Positions 1 through 7,505 of a DNA stretch of 29,476 nt are shown here, in pieces. Position 1 is the stretch's first letter; each line of letters opens with the position of its first letter. Source of the DNA: an uncultured Mollicutes bacterium (GTDB lineage: Bacteria > Bacillota_I > Bacilli_A > Acholeplasmatales > JAEDCM01); assembly GCA_947166335.1 (NCBI GenBank), contig CAMVDS010000010.1:1-29476 (forward strand). Direction: 5' to 3'. The position numbers and the translations under genes were made by a program. A model generated the notes under the pieces. It ran no database searches and had not been told where the DNA came from. It worked only from the letters and a program-made list of their open reading frames with translations.

Positions 1-65
1 ATCAGGATTCGAACCCGAACCAAAGGTTTTGGAGACCCGTGTGCTACCATTGACACCATGCCCCT
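1..65 (-). tRNA. tRNA-Trp (CCA anticodon), 3' end cut by window edge
   Basis: Read on the minus strand, the sequence starts with the acceptor strand AGGGGCA, followed by a D-arm, an anticodon loop CTCCAAA with anticodon CCA, and a T-arm with TTCGAAT and a 5-bp stem. The 3' acceptor strand, discriminator base and CCA end lie outside the window. The outermost anticodon-stem pair is a C/U mismatch. The anticodon decodes UGG, so this is the tRNA that the trp T-box leader at about 13.3 kb should sense. The call is secure; only the 3' end is unknown. Confidence 0.93.
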
Positions 66-75
66 AACAATAGAT

Positions 76-104
76 AGTATATCACACAAAATTATAAAAA
101 ACAA
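76..104 (-). promoter_or_regulatory. Probable promoter of tRNA-Trp
   Basis: On the minus strand a -35-like TTGTTT (99-104) is 17 bp from TATACT (76-81). The -10 is preceded by TGA, an extended -10 element. The predicted start falls a few bases upstream of the mature tRNA 5' end. The hexamers are not fully consensus, so this is a moderate call. Confidence 0.45.
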
Positions 105-136
105 CAAAAATATTTATTATGAAAGAGGGAATGTTT

Positions 137-3100
137 ATGACCGGTAGTTTGCTTATTTTAATAGCTGTATCGATATTAGTTCTATTTATAGGCTTTGGAT
201 TCCTACTAGGAGTTCTTAGGGGATTTAGAAAATCATTATACTTCACTATTGTGTTTATTGTAGTAGTAATTATAAGCTTTATTTTTGCAACTATGTTAGC
301 AAAGAGTGTATATAGTGGTTCTTCAGTCTGGAAAATAGCAAAAGGAGCAGTGCCAAAGAGTTCAGAAGCAATTGCTGATGGTGTTAATTCCTTAAAAGAA
401 TATGTAAGATTCTTTATTAAAGATAATTTTACAGAACTTCTAGATAGCGGTATTACAGCAGGTGAAAGCATTGTTGCTAATGAGAATGCTATGGGTATAA
501 TAGATGGATTAGTTGTTATGATGCTAAAAGTAGTTATGCTAATAGCTAGTTATCTAGTATTGACAGTATTATTCTACTTGTTATTTGGTATGATTTATCT
601 ATTATTCTTAAGACCTAAAACTTATATAGAAACAGAGACTACAACTGATGAAGACGGAAATGAAACAGTTGAAGAACGTGAAATCAAACCTAAGAAAAGA
701 CGTCTTGCTGGAGGTTTAATTGGCGGAATAAAGGGATTTGTTAAAGCAATGATTATATTAATACCAATGAGCTTTGCTATTAGTATTATTGCTAAAATAG
801 AAGTTCCTACAAACAGTAGTGTTAGTATTGCTGATACAAGATTTTCTGATTCAAATACAGAATCATCAACACTTGCAAACATAGTAAGTGCTTGTAAGAA
901 GTATGACAATTCCATTGGCAAAATCTATTTAGGAGTAGACGATTTTGTAATGGATAGAATCATAAGTTATGATGTTAAAGATGCTAGTGGTAAGAAAGTA
1001 AAAGTATTAGTTAGAAAAGAACTTGCTGGTTTCATTAATATCTATAACACTCTTGAAAAAGAAATAGGTATTGATAATTTGAAGGATTATGACTATAAAA
1101 ATAATCTAAATTCTCCTGAAATGAAAGCTGTAGTAAAATCATTTACCGAAAACTTAAGCAATTCAAATGCAACAACTACATTACTTACTGCAGTAGGAGA
1201 AGAAGCATCAGTTATACTTGAAGGAAAAGTAGCTAAAAATGATGCAGATTTAGCAATGTTATTTGAAGAAGTAAAATTAACTGACAAAGATAGTAAATGG
1301 TGGAAAGAACAAATATCACAATTATATGATATTTATGAATCATTTGCTGATATGAATTTAGATTTTACAAAAGCAAATACAAAAGAATACAACTTAATGT
1401 TTAAAGATACAACATCTACACAATTTGAACATTTTGTTGATGAAGTATTTAATAATGAATTAGTTGAAATGTTTATAAATGGAGGCTTAAGATACGTAGT
1501 TAAAAAGCTTCCAGAAGATCTACAAGAAGTATCAAGCACTACAGATCAAGTGGTACAAGATAAAGAAGTAGATAAAGAATTAAAAGCTTTCTCTAAATTA
1601 ATTGATATTATTAGAGATGATATTACATTTGTTGATGGCTCTGTTGATACAGATAGTTTAACTATTAATACATTAAATCACATAGTAGATACTGAAATAT
1701 TATTAAATTCGAAGATTGCAGCTAAACTTACTAATGTATTAATTAAAAACACTGTTTCGAATATAGCATTTAATGGCGAAGACATTCCTATTGATCAATC
1801 AATATTTGATAGCTCAGACTTTATTATTCATAATGAATTGAAGAGTTTAGCTAAAGTTTTAACTGATGGATTTGGTGTAAATTATTCACTAGGAGAAGTA
1901 AAAACATTAGGTGATACAGCAAATGTAGGTCAAGTATGTGGAATGCTTGAAAGCACAGGCTTGGGACAATCATTATTATTAAATGAAATATTTGGCAAAT
2001 TAATGCCAAAAGTAGTTAATAGTATTGCTCCTGATGAAGATTTATCTGAAATAACTTGGAAGAATGAATTTAAATCAGTTTCAAATGTTTTAAGATCAAT
2101 TTATGGCGAAGAAGAATTAGTTTCTGATTTAGCTAATCTAAACTTTGATACAATGACTTATAAGAAGATTGATGATCTTGCTAAAAACGATACTGTATGG
2201 GAAGGAAAAGTTATAACTATTTTATTAAATGGTTTAGCTTTACCATTTGTTGAAGGTATTTCAGTAGACGGAAGTCCTATTACTATTACATATGATAAAG
2301 ACAATATTAAATGGCAAAACGAACTTAAAGGTATTGTTAATATTGGACTTTGGGCAAGTGATACTGATGGTGAAATTACAGAAGAAGATTATGCAAATAC
2401 TGTAGGCAGTATGACTGATGCCTTTGGTGATACTATAAAGGTAAGAGTATTAAAGACTTTAAGTGAAGAAATACAGGATGATAAAGAAACAGAATTATTA
2501 CATGCGTTTGCTAATGGAGCTTTAAAAGCATTATTAACTGGAGATTTGAATGATGCTAAATATGAATGTGTAGCTCTAGCAAATATCGCTAATGTATTAG
2601 ATGATAATACAAGTGATGATTATGAAGGATATGGAAATATTGAAATTTCAACAATTAACGATAAGGTAAGTGGTAAATTACCTGAAGCACAATTTAGATT
2701 ATTAACAACTAGATTAGAAGAAAATATTAGTATTTCTAAATATCTACAAAATAATATAAACGATAAATTAGCTCCAACACTAGATAAGAGCAGTTGGGAT
2801 GGCAATAAGTGGGAAAGCGAATTTGGATTAGTTAATAATGTCATTGACACATTAGATCCAGATAGCGAAGGTTACTTCCAAATGAGTACAATAAGTGATT
2901 CATTTGATATAATTAAGCATGATACTTTAATTTCCTTAGAAACTAATACTCCAGAATCATTAATCCTACAAGATATGTTTAGTGAAGCATTAATTGGACA
3001 AGATTTATTAACTAATAAAGAAGAAGTAACAAATTGGTCCTTAGAAATGACTGGTTTAATTAGTGTTGCTGTTACTATGGAAAACAGTGATAACAAACTA

Positions 3101-4828
3101 GAATTAAGCTCATTATCTAATGTTACAAGTGTTAAAGTAGCAACAATTGATGAATTAGAATTAAATGTTCATAAATCAATAGTATTAATGAATACAATGG
3201 CTAAAACATTATCTACACCAATGTCTACTGATAGTATGGTTGATTCTAATAATAAATCAGCTTGGAGTAGTGCTAAATGGCAAAGAGAAATGCCAAGAAT
3301 TGGTGAAGTATTAAAGACTTTAGCAAACGACGATGATGCAATTATTATTGATGATGCTAATATGGGTGAAGATTCAGAAATTAAGAAAATTACATTCGAA
3401 AGAATAGAAGATAACATCGCTTATTCTGAAGCTCTACAAAACATGTTTAAAAATGCTATGGCATCAGTAGAAGATAGCGGAAATACAATTGATGTATTCC
3501 CTGATCCAGAAGTTATAACTGGCAATGAAGAATTTTCAAATTGGTGGAATGTTGAAATTACAGGTTTAGCTAATGTAATATATGCTGAATTTGGTACTGA
3601 CAAGACTTCAGTTAAGATTAGTGATTTCAGTGATACATCAGGTGTTAAAGTAAAAGTAATTAGATCATTATATGATACTGCTATTTGTCATACAACTCAT
3701 CAACCAAAGGTTAAGATTATTACTGATGATTTCTTCCAACAAACAAATATTGGTGTATCTGAATATCTTCAATATATGTTTAAACCACAACTTAGAGGAG
3801 TTTCAGAAAGAGATAATCATACATACTTTAACTTTACTACTACATATAACTGGGATAAAGAATCACCAGCAATTATGGAATTATTCTTAACAACTCAAAT
3901 GGAATATGATTCAACAACTCATGAATTAATCGATTTAACTGATGATTATGAAATCGTATTTGATGATGTATTCTTCGGTTTATATGAAGGTGGTAATAAG
4001 ATTCATGAAGATGCTGCTGAAATGGATGATTATGAAGCTTCAATTAGAAATAAGAGAAGATTAACTAAGATGAAAGATAGTATTGATGGAATTACATATT
4101 TACAATTTGTTCTAGCAAGCGAAATGGTAAAAATTATGAATTCTTCTCATATGGTAGAAGGTCATACTCCATATGATTGGGATAATGAGACATGGTGTAA
4201 AGAAACTGAATCATTAGATAGAATAGCTCAAATTCTAATCAAAGAAGATAATCCTAAGATGAAGAATATAAGTTTCTATGATTTAGCAAGTGAAGATATA
4301 GATGCTATATGTGAAGAAACACCTAAATCATACATACTACAATCTAAGATGACTCAAGCATTTATAGATGCAGGTATTAATAGTAGTGAAATAACATCAG
4401 TTAATACATTAACAGGTGAAAAAGATTTAATGACTTATATCCTAGAATATGAATGGAATGATGGTAAGAATGAAGCTTATGAAGCTATTATGACAACTCT
4501 AAATGAAAAGAGAGATGTTTTAAAAGAAATGAAGAACGCTACATATGATTATGATTTAGTAAATTATACATGCACATTCTTTAATGAATCAAATGAACCA
4601 ATTGTTATTATTGATGGTAATACAGGCTTAATCACTACTGATGGTACTGATCCATTCCTAACTGATAATGTAGATACAGAAATTAATGCAGTTAAGACTT
4701 ATGCAGAATATGCAATGATGTATAAATCATTAAAAGAAAATGCAGATGCTAATCCAACTGATGCCATATTACCTCAAATGGTAAATAAAGTAGCTGATAG
4801 AGGTTCAAGCTTCGAATACGAAGGATAA
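137..4828 (+). CDS. Giant CvpA-like membrane-anchored repeat protein, function unknown
   Basis: I do not recognise this protein as a whole. From the ATG at 137 it is 1563 aa. That start is preferred over the ATGs at 119 and 131 because GAGGG (125-129) lies 7 bases upstream of it. The first ~225 residues hold four hydrophobic segments (about 4-29, 34-55, 125-155 and 200-222). The short GVLRGFRKS turn after TM1 and the GGLIGGIKGFVKA approach to TM4 resemble the CvpA/colicin V production family. A charged loop rich in Glu, Lys and Arg separates TM3 and TM4. With four segments, the remaining ~1340 residues should be outside the cell. They are acidic, rich in Asn, Asp and Thr, and from about residue 630 form degenerate repeats marked by W-x-x-E followed by a hydrophobic helix. 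There is no LPXTG motif and no C-terminal TM. It is followed by a bidirectional terminator. CvpA relationship is inferred from topology and motifs only; a surface or cell-envelope role is a guess. Confidence 0.85.
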   Translation: MTGSLLILIAVSILVLFIGFGFLLGVLRGFRKSLYFTIVFIVVVIISFIFATMLAKSVYSGSSVWKIAKGAVPKSSEAIADGVNSLKEYVRFFIKDNFTELLDSGITAGESIVANENAMGIIDGLVVMMLKVVMLIASYLVLTVLFYLLFGMIYLLFLRPKTYIETETTTDEDGNETVEEREIKPKKRRLAGGLIGGIKGFVKAMIILIPMSFAISIIAKIEVPTNSSVSIADTRFSDSNTESSTLANIVSACKKYDNSIGKIYLGVDDFVMDRIISYDVKDASGKKVKVLVRKELAGFINIYNTLEKEIGIDNLKDYDYKNNLNSPEMKAVVKSFTENLSNSNATTTLLTAVGEEASVILEGKVAKNDADLAMLFEEVKLTDKDSKWWKEQISQLYDIYESFADMNLDFTKANTKEYNLMFKDTTSTQFEHFVDEVFNNELVEMFINGGLRYVVKKLPEDLQEVSSTTDQVVQDKEVDKELKAFSKLIDIIRDDITFVDGSVDTDSLTINTLNHIVDTEILLNSKIAAKLTNVLIKNTVSNIAFNGEDIPIDQSIFDSSDFIIHNELKSLAKVLTDGFGVNYSLGEVKTLGDTANVGQVCGMLESTGLGQSLLLNEIFGKLMPKVVNSIAPDEDLSEITWKNEFKSVSNVLRSIYGEEELVSDLANLNFDTMTYKKIDDLAKNDTVWEGKVITILLNGLALPFVEGISVDGSPITITYDKDNIKWQNELKGIVNIGLWASDTDGEITEEDYANTVGSMTDAFGDTIKVRVLKTLSEEIQDDKETELLHAFANGALKALLTGDLNDAKYECVALANIANVLDDNTSDDYEGYGNIEISTINDKVSGKLPEAQFRLLTTRLEENISISKYLQNNINDKLAPTLDKSSWDGNKWESEFGLVNNVIDTLDPDSEGYFQMSTISDSFDIIKHDTLISLETNTPESLILQDMFSEALIGQDLLTNKEEVTNWSLEMTGLISVAVTMENSDNKLELSSLSNVTSVKVATIDELELNVHKSIVLMNTMAKTLSTPMSTDSMVDSNNKSAWSSAKWQREMPRIGEVLKTLANDDDAIIIDDANMGEDSEIKKITFERIEDNIAYSEALQNMFKNAMASVEDSGNTIDVFPDPEVITGNEEFSNWWNVEITGLANVIYAEFGTDKTSVKISDFSDTSGVKVKVIRSLYDTAICHTTHQPKVKIITDDFFQQTNIGVSEYLQYMFKPQLRGVSERDNHTYFNFTTTYNWDKESPAIMELFLTTQMEYDSTTHELIDLTDDYEIVFDDVFFGLYEGGNKIHEDAAEMDDYEASIRNKRRLTKMKDSIDGITYLQFVLASEMVKIMNSSHMVEGHTPYDWDNETWCKETESLDRIAQILIKEDNPKMKNISFYDLASEDIDAICEETPKSYILQSKMTQAFIDAGINSSEITSVNTLTGEKDLMTYILEYEWNDGKNEAYEAIMTTLNEKRDVLKEMKNATYDYDLVNYTCTFFNESNEPIVIIDGNTGLITTDGTDPFLTDNVDTEINAVKTYAEYAMMYKSLKENADANPTDAILPQMVNKVADRGSSFEYEG
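2050..4470 (+). repeat. About ten degenerate ~75-115-residue protein repeats in the giant protein
   Basis: A W-x-x-E-x-x-x-hydrophobic motif recurs at residues of about 641, 726, 892, 967, 1048, 1137, 1239, 1353 and 1440 (numbered from the ATG at 137). A copy with Tyr in place of Trp lies near 812 (KYECVALANIANVLDD). The motif is often preceded by a helix of the form S-x-x-LQ-x-M-F. DNA identity between copies is low, so the repeats are old and kept at the protein level only. Boundaries are approximate because they were read by eye. Confidence 0.65.
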
Positions 4829-4836
4829 AAAAAATA

Positions 4837-4872
4837 AGAGAAATGGAAATATAAAGCCATTTCTCTTTTTTT
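4837..4872. terminator. Bidirectional terminator between convergent genes
   Basis: A 10-bp perfect stem, AGAGAAATGG (4837-4846) with CCATTTCTCT (4857-4866), is flanked by an A-run on the left and a T-run on the right. It can therefore end transcription of the giant gene on the plus strand and of the convergent gene on the minus strand. Confidence 0.9.
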
Positions 4873-4892
4873 AATGTAAAGAAAAAGAGGAA

Positions 4893-6020
4893 TTATTCTT
4901 CCTCTTTTACCTCTTCATCAGTTGAATCAGTTTCTATATCTAATTCATTTTCTTCAACTTTTTCTAAAGCTTCTTTTTCTAGTTCTTCATCCTTAGCTAA
5001 AGCAGCTTCAGCAGTATTTTCTTTATCCATTGATTCAACAATTGCTTCATTTGTCATTTCATCTAGAGATTTTTCAGTTCTAACGTTTTTATATCTATTT
5101 TCTCTATCTTCTTTTTCCTTCTTGCTTCTAGCAACTTTAGCAAGTGCATATTTTTCTTTTTCATCAGTAGAAGCAAAAGTATATTTTTCTCTATCATCAT
5201 CTTCCTTAGTAGGAACGTATGATTTCTTAGGCCAGAATACGAATAATCCAAGGCCTACTAATACTAAGAAAGAAATTAATGAAACAATAATTGTTTTTCT
5301 CATTTCTGGGAAAGCAAATGTGAAATTGTCTCTATATTCTTTAGCAGTATAAGCTACTCCACCTTTGCCAGAAGCTACCAATTCATCCCAATATGCTTCA
5401 TCATTATGTTCAACAAAATCTAGTGATATATCAGTGTCAAAGAATACTTTATCTTCAGAATCAACCATTTTAACGTGTGTAATCTTTGTAGCAGGAGTAG
5501 AAGTGTCTTCATTAAAGTATGCTTTAAATTCAGTAGTGAAATAATTGAATAATACAACAGGTGCACTCTTATATCCAAATGTTGATAAAGTTGTATTATA
5601 AGTTTTACCATTATCAGCAGTAAAAGTAATATTTGTTGTCTTTTCATCGTCCTTTGGATCATCAGCAGGTTCCATAGTATCAATTTTAACTACATCAGTA
5701 TTTATGTTTTCGATAAAGAATAATATACCTGATCTTGGAGCATATTCTTTTTTATTTGTTTCATCAATAATAACACTACTAGAAAATACATTATAACATT
5801 TAAGAGTAGTTGTATTTTCGTCAAATAAATAACTAGCTTCTAGGACTTGTGTTTTATCATATTTATCAGAAAACTTTAAGAAGAATTCATAGTTTCCTTC
5901 TTTCAAAGCTTTATTTCCTCTATTTAACATTGCTGTTGAACCTGTATCTCTCCATGAGATGTAGAAAACTACAAACTCAAGTACAAGTGCGACAATTACA
6001 TATAATATCTTTTTAAGCAA
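4893..6020 (-). CDS. Two-TM surface protein with long charged cytoplasmic tail, function unknown
   Basis: No family recognised. The frame is open from a GTG at 6029, but that codon lies inside the GAGGTG ribosome binding site. The TTG at 6018-6020, six bases after GAGGTG, is the more likely start and gives 375 aa. A signal-anchor helix (about residues 4-22) is followed by a ~215-residue region with many Thr, Asn and Asp. A second TM helix lies at roughly 243-266 (TIIVSLISFLVLVGLGLFVF). The last ~110 residues are extremely charged: first Lys/Glu-rich with coiled-coil character, then almost purely acidic. With both ends inside, the middle domain would sit outside the cell. It converges on the giant repeat protein and shares its terminator, so the two are not one operon. 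A role in envelope sensing or adhesion is possible, but nothing shows it. Confidence 0.85.
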   Translation of the reverse strand: MLKKILYVIVALVLEFVVFYISWRDTGSTAMLNRGNKALKEGNYEFFLKFSDKYDKTQVLEASYLFDENTTTLKCYNVFSSSVIIDETNKKEYAPRSGILFFIENINTDVVKIDTMEPADDPKDDEKTTNITFTADNGKTYNTTLSTFGYKSAPVVLFNYFTTEFKAYFNEDTSTPATKITHVKMVDSEDKVFFDTDISLDFVEHNDEAYWDELVASGKGGVAYTAKEYRDNFTFAFPEMRKTIIVSLISFLVLVGLGLFVFWPKKSYVPTKEDDDREKYTFASTDEKEKYALAKVARSKKEKEDRENRYKNVRTEKSLDEMTNEAIVESMDKENTAEAALAKDEELEKEALEKVEENELDIETDSTDEEVKEEE

Positions 6021-6043
6021 TTTAATCACCTCATAACATATTT

Positions 6044-6072
6044 ATATTACTATAAATATAAAAAAAAAACAA
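6044..6072 (-). promoter_or_regulatory. Possible promoter of the two-TM protein gene
   Basis: On the minus strand TTGTTT (6067-6072) is 17 bp from TAATAT (6044-6049), just upstream of the GAGGTG ribosome binding site. The region is very AT-rich, so chance matches are likely. Confidence 0.3.
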
Positions 6073-6109
6073 TGAAAATAATTAATTTTCACTAAACTAT
6101 TAAAAGGAC

Positions 6110-6138
6110 TTTACTTTTTTTATAATTTGTGTAATAAT
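6110..6138 (+). promoter_or_regulatory. Probable promoter of tRNA-His
   Basis: TTTACT (6110-6115) and AATAAT (6133-6138) are 17 bp apart, and the predicted start lies about 20 bases before the tRNA. The transcribed leader contains a small hairpin, GGCT (6146-6149) with AGCC (6156-6159), directly upstream of the mature 5' end. Confidence 0.4.
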
Positions 6139-6164
6139 TATATATGGCTAAAAAAAGCCCGAAT

Positions 6165-6241
6165 GGCGCATATGGTGAAGCGGTTAACACGGCGGATTGT
6201 GGCTCCGTTATACGCAGGTTCGATCCCTGTTATGCGCCCCA
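6165..6241 (+). tRNA. tRNA-His (GTG anticodon)
   Basis: A complete cloverleaf can be drawn. The 8-bp acceptor stem GGCGCATA/TATGCGCC includes the G-1:C73 pair typical of tRNA-His. The anticodon loop is TTGTGGC (anticodon GTG), the T-loop is TTCGATC, and CCA is encoded at 6239-6241. It is transcribed alone and followed by its own terminator. Confidence 0.96.
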
Positions 6242-6252
6242 TTAGAATTATC

Positions 6253-6278
6253 AATCTCACGGATAGTGAGATTTTTTT
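6253..6278 (+). terminator. Terminator after tRNA-His
   Basis: An 8-bp stem AATCTCAC (6253-6260) / GTGAGATT (6266-6273) with a 5-base loop is followed by a T-run. Confidence 0.9.
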
Positions 6279-6296
6279 ATTTGTAAATAAAAAATG

Positions 6297-6305
6297 TGCT
6301 ATACT
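6297..6305 (+). promoter_or_regulatory. Possible extended -10 promoter of the zinc-ribbon operon
   Basis: TG-C-TATACT is an extended -10 element. No good -35 is visible; TTTATT is 18 bp upstream. The predicted start would lie almost on the ribosome binding site at 6313, giving a very short leader. Confidence 0.35.
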
Positions 6306-6325
6306 ATTATATGGGAGGTGGTACT

Positions 6326-6514
6326 ATGGCTATTAAAATAGAAGAAGAAAAGAAATTAAAATACAGAATAGAATGTGAATATTGTAAGACTGTATTTACT
6401 TATGAACAAGAAGATTTAGGATATAGAGTATGGTATCCACATGGCTTTGTATACTGTCCAAAATGTAAAAAACCACTTAGACACGATCCAAATAAAAATA
6501 TAGTGGAGGAATAA
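6326..6514 (+). CDS. Small zinc-ribbon protein
   Basis: This is a 62-aa protein. The ATG at 6326 is chosen because GGGAGGTGG ends about five bases before it; an upstream in-frame ATG lacks such a site. The core is a zinc ribbon: C-E-Y-C near residues 17-20 and C-P-K-C near 44-47, with an aromatic stretch between them. Four cysteines in two CxxC knuckles imply one structural zinc. No catalytic residues are visible, and it may bind nucleic acid or a protein partner. It is the first gene of a probable three-gene operon, with one base between its stop and the next start. Its specific function is unknown. Confidence 0.85.
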   Translation: MAIKIEEEKKLKYRIECEYCKTVFTYEQEDLGYRVWYPHGFVYCPKCKKPLRHDPNKNIVEE

Positions 6515-6515
6515 A

Positions 6516-6917
6516 ATGATAAGTTATTTAGAAAAACATGATTATAACAAAGAAGAATTAGAAGATTTATTCTTGTCAGTAGAGTGGTCTAGCGGGAAGT
6601 TCCCTGAGAAACTAGTAATTGCGATGAAAAACTTTAAAACAGTTTTTAGCGCTTATGATAATGACAAATTAATTGGTATGATTTGTGTAATGGATGATGG
6701 TATAATGAATGCCTATGTTCATTATTTACTTGTTAATCCTGCTTATCAAGATAAAGGCGTAGGTAAGCGATTAGTAGAACTAGTTAAAAATAAATATAAG
6801 GACTATCTAAGAATAGCTGTTATAGGATATTTTAAAGCAGAAGAATTCTATAAAAAGATGGGCTTTACTAAATCAGAAGAATCATATCCTTTCTTTATAA
6901 CAAGTTTATGGACATAA
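6516..6917 (+). CDS. GNAT-family N-acetyltransferase
   Basis: This 133-aa protein has the single-domain GNAT layout. The acetyl-CoA pyrophosphate loop (motif A) is visible as Q-D-K-G-V-G-K-R-L after a beta strand (HYLLVNPAY). The C-terminal motif B region contains A-E-E-F-Y-K-K-M-G-F, typical of the family. The start is preceded by GTGGAGG at good spacing, one base after the zinc-ribbon stop. It should transfer an acetyl group from acetyl-CoA to an amine, but the substrate (small molecule, protein N-terminus or antibiotic) cannot be read from the sequence. It is likely co-transcribed with its neighbours. Confidence 0.9.
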   Translation: MISYLEKHDYNKEELEDLFLSVEWSSGKFPEKLVIAMKNFKTVFSAYDNDKLIGMICVMDDGIMNAYVHYLLVNPAYQDKGVGKRLVELVKNKYKDYLRIAVIGYFKAEEFYKKMGFTKSEESYPFFITSLWT

Positions 6918-6957
6918 TTAAATAAAAGAACTATAATTGATAGTGGAGGCGATATAT

Positions 6958-7374
6958 ATGTTTTCATATATAAGAAAAGCACAATATCATGAGACTGATC
7001 AAATGGGTATAATTCACCATTCAAATTATATTAAATGGATGGAAGAAGCAAGAATTGAATTCTTAAAAACTAATGGAATTGATTATAAACAAATCGAAAA
7101 AGAAGGAATTGCTTCACCAGTAGTAGAAATAAACATTAAATATGTTAGACCAGTTGAATTTGATGATGCAGTAGAAATTAAGATTGATATTTTAAAATAT
7201 AGTGGAGCTGTTATAGAATTTGAATATGAATTCTATAATAGAATGAAAGATGAAATATGTATAAAAGCAACTTCTAAACATTGTTTCATCCAAAATGGTA
7301 GACCCACATCACTTAAAAAATATCTACCTGAATCAGATACAGCAATGAGAAGATTATTAGAAAATAAAGAATAA
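6958..7374 (+). CDS. Acyl-CoA thioesterase, 4HBT/YbgC-like hotdog fold
   Basis: The protein is 138 aa. The start is ATG 6958 because GGAGG (6945-6949) lies 8 bases upstream; an earlier in-frame ATG at 6937 has no such site. The N-terminal signature Y-H-E-T-D-Q-M-G-I-I-H-H-S-N-Y matches the YbgC/FadM/4-hydroxybenzoyl-CoA thioesterase group. Asp14 lies in the usual active-site position, followed by W-x-E-x-A-R on the central helix. The family hydrolyses acyl-CoA thioesters in the cytoplasm; chain-length preference is not visible. It is the last gene of the zinc-ribbon/GNAT operon, and its stop codon lies inside the terminator stem. Confidence 0.92.
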   Translation: MFSYIRKAQYHETDQMGIIHHSNYIKWMEEARIEFLKTNGIDYKQIEKEGIASPVVEINIKYVRPVEFDDAVEIKIDILKYSGAVIEFEYEFYNRMKDEICIKATSKHCFIQNGRPTSLKKYLPESDTAMRRLLENKE

Positions 7375-7397
7375 TGTCAAGCGACATTATTTTTTTT
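7371..7397 (+). terminator. Terminator overlapping the thioesterase stop codon
   Basis: An 8-bp perfect stem ATAATGTC (7371-7378) / GACATTAT (7383-7390) with loop AAGC is followed by a T-run. The TAA stop (7372-7374) is part of the stem. Confidence 0.92.
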
Positions 7398-7452
7398 ATT
7401 TCTTAAGAATACACTTTCATTTGGTAAAATAATTTTTATTTTATAAATAATA

Positions 7453-7461
7453 TGATATAAT
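7453..7461 (+). promoter_or_regulatory. Extended -10 promoter of the Na/Pi symporter gene
   Basis: TGA-TATAAT (7453-7461) is a perfect extended -10; a weak TTTTTA lies 17 bp upstream. The ribosome binding site AAAGGAGG is immediately followed by CCTTT, so AAAGG and CCTTT could form a tiny hairpin with loop AGG over the site. The effect, if any, is unknown. Confidence 0.45.
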
Positions 7462-7505
7462 TAAAAGGGTTATAAATAAATCCCCCCTAACAAAGGAGGC
7501 CTTTT

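Noticed and set aside
3672..3890. Alternative frame of 72 codons inside the giant gene
   Set aside because: This is a shadow frame within a continuous longer coding frame; it has no ribosome binding site.
2050..4470. Could the repeats be a recent tandem DNA duplication or assembly artefact?
   Set aside because: The copies are alike only in protein pattern, not in DNA, and spacing varies between about 75 and 115 residues.
6127..6336. A 69-codon open frame across tRNA-His
   Set aside because: It reads through the tRNA and its terminator, and has no ribosome binding site.
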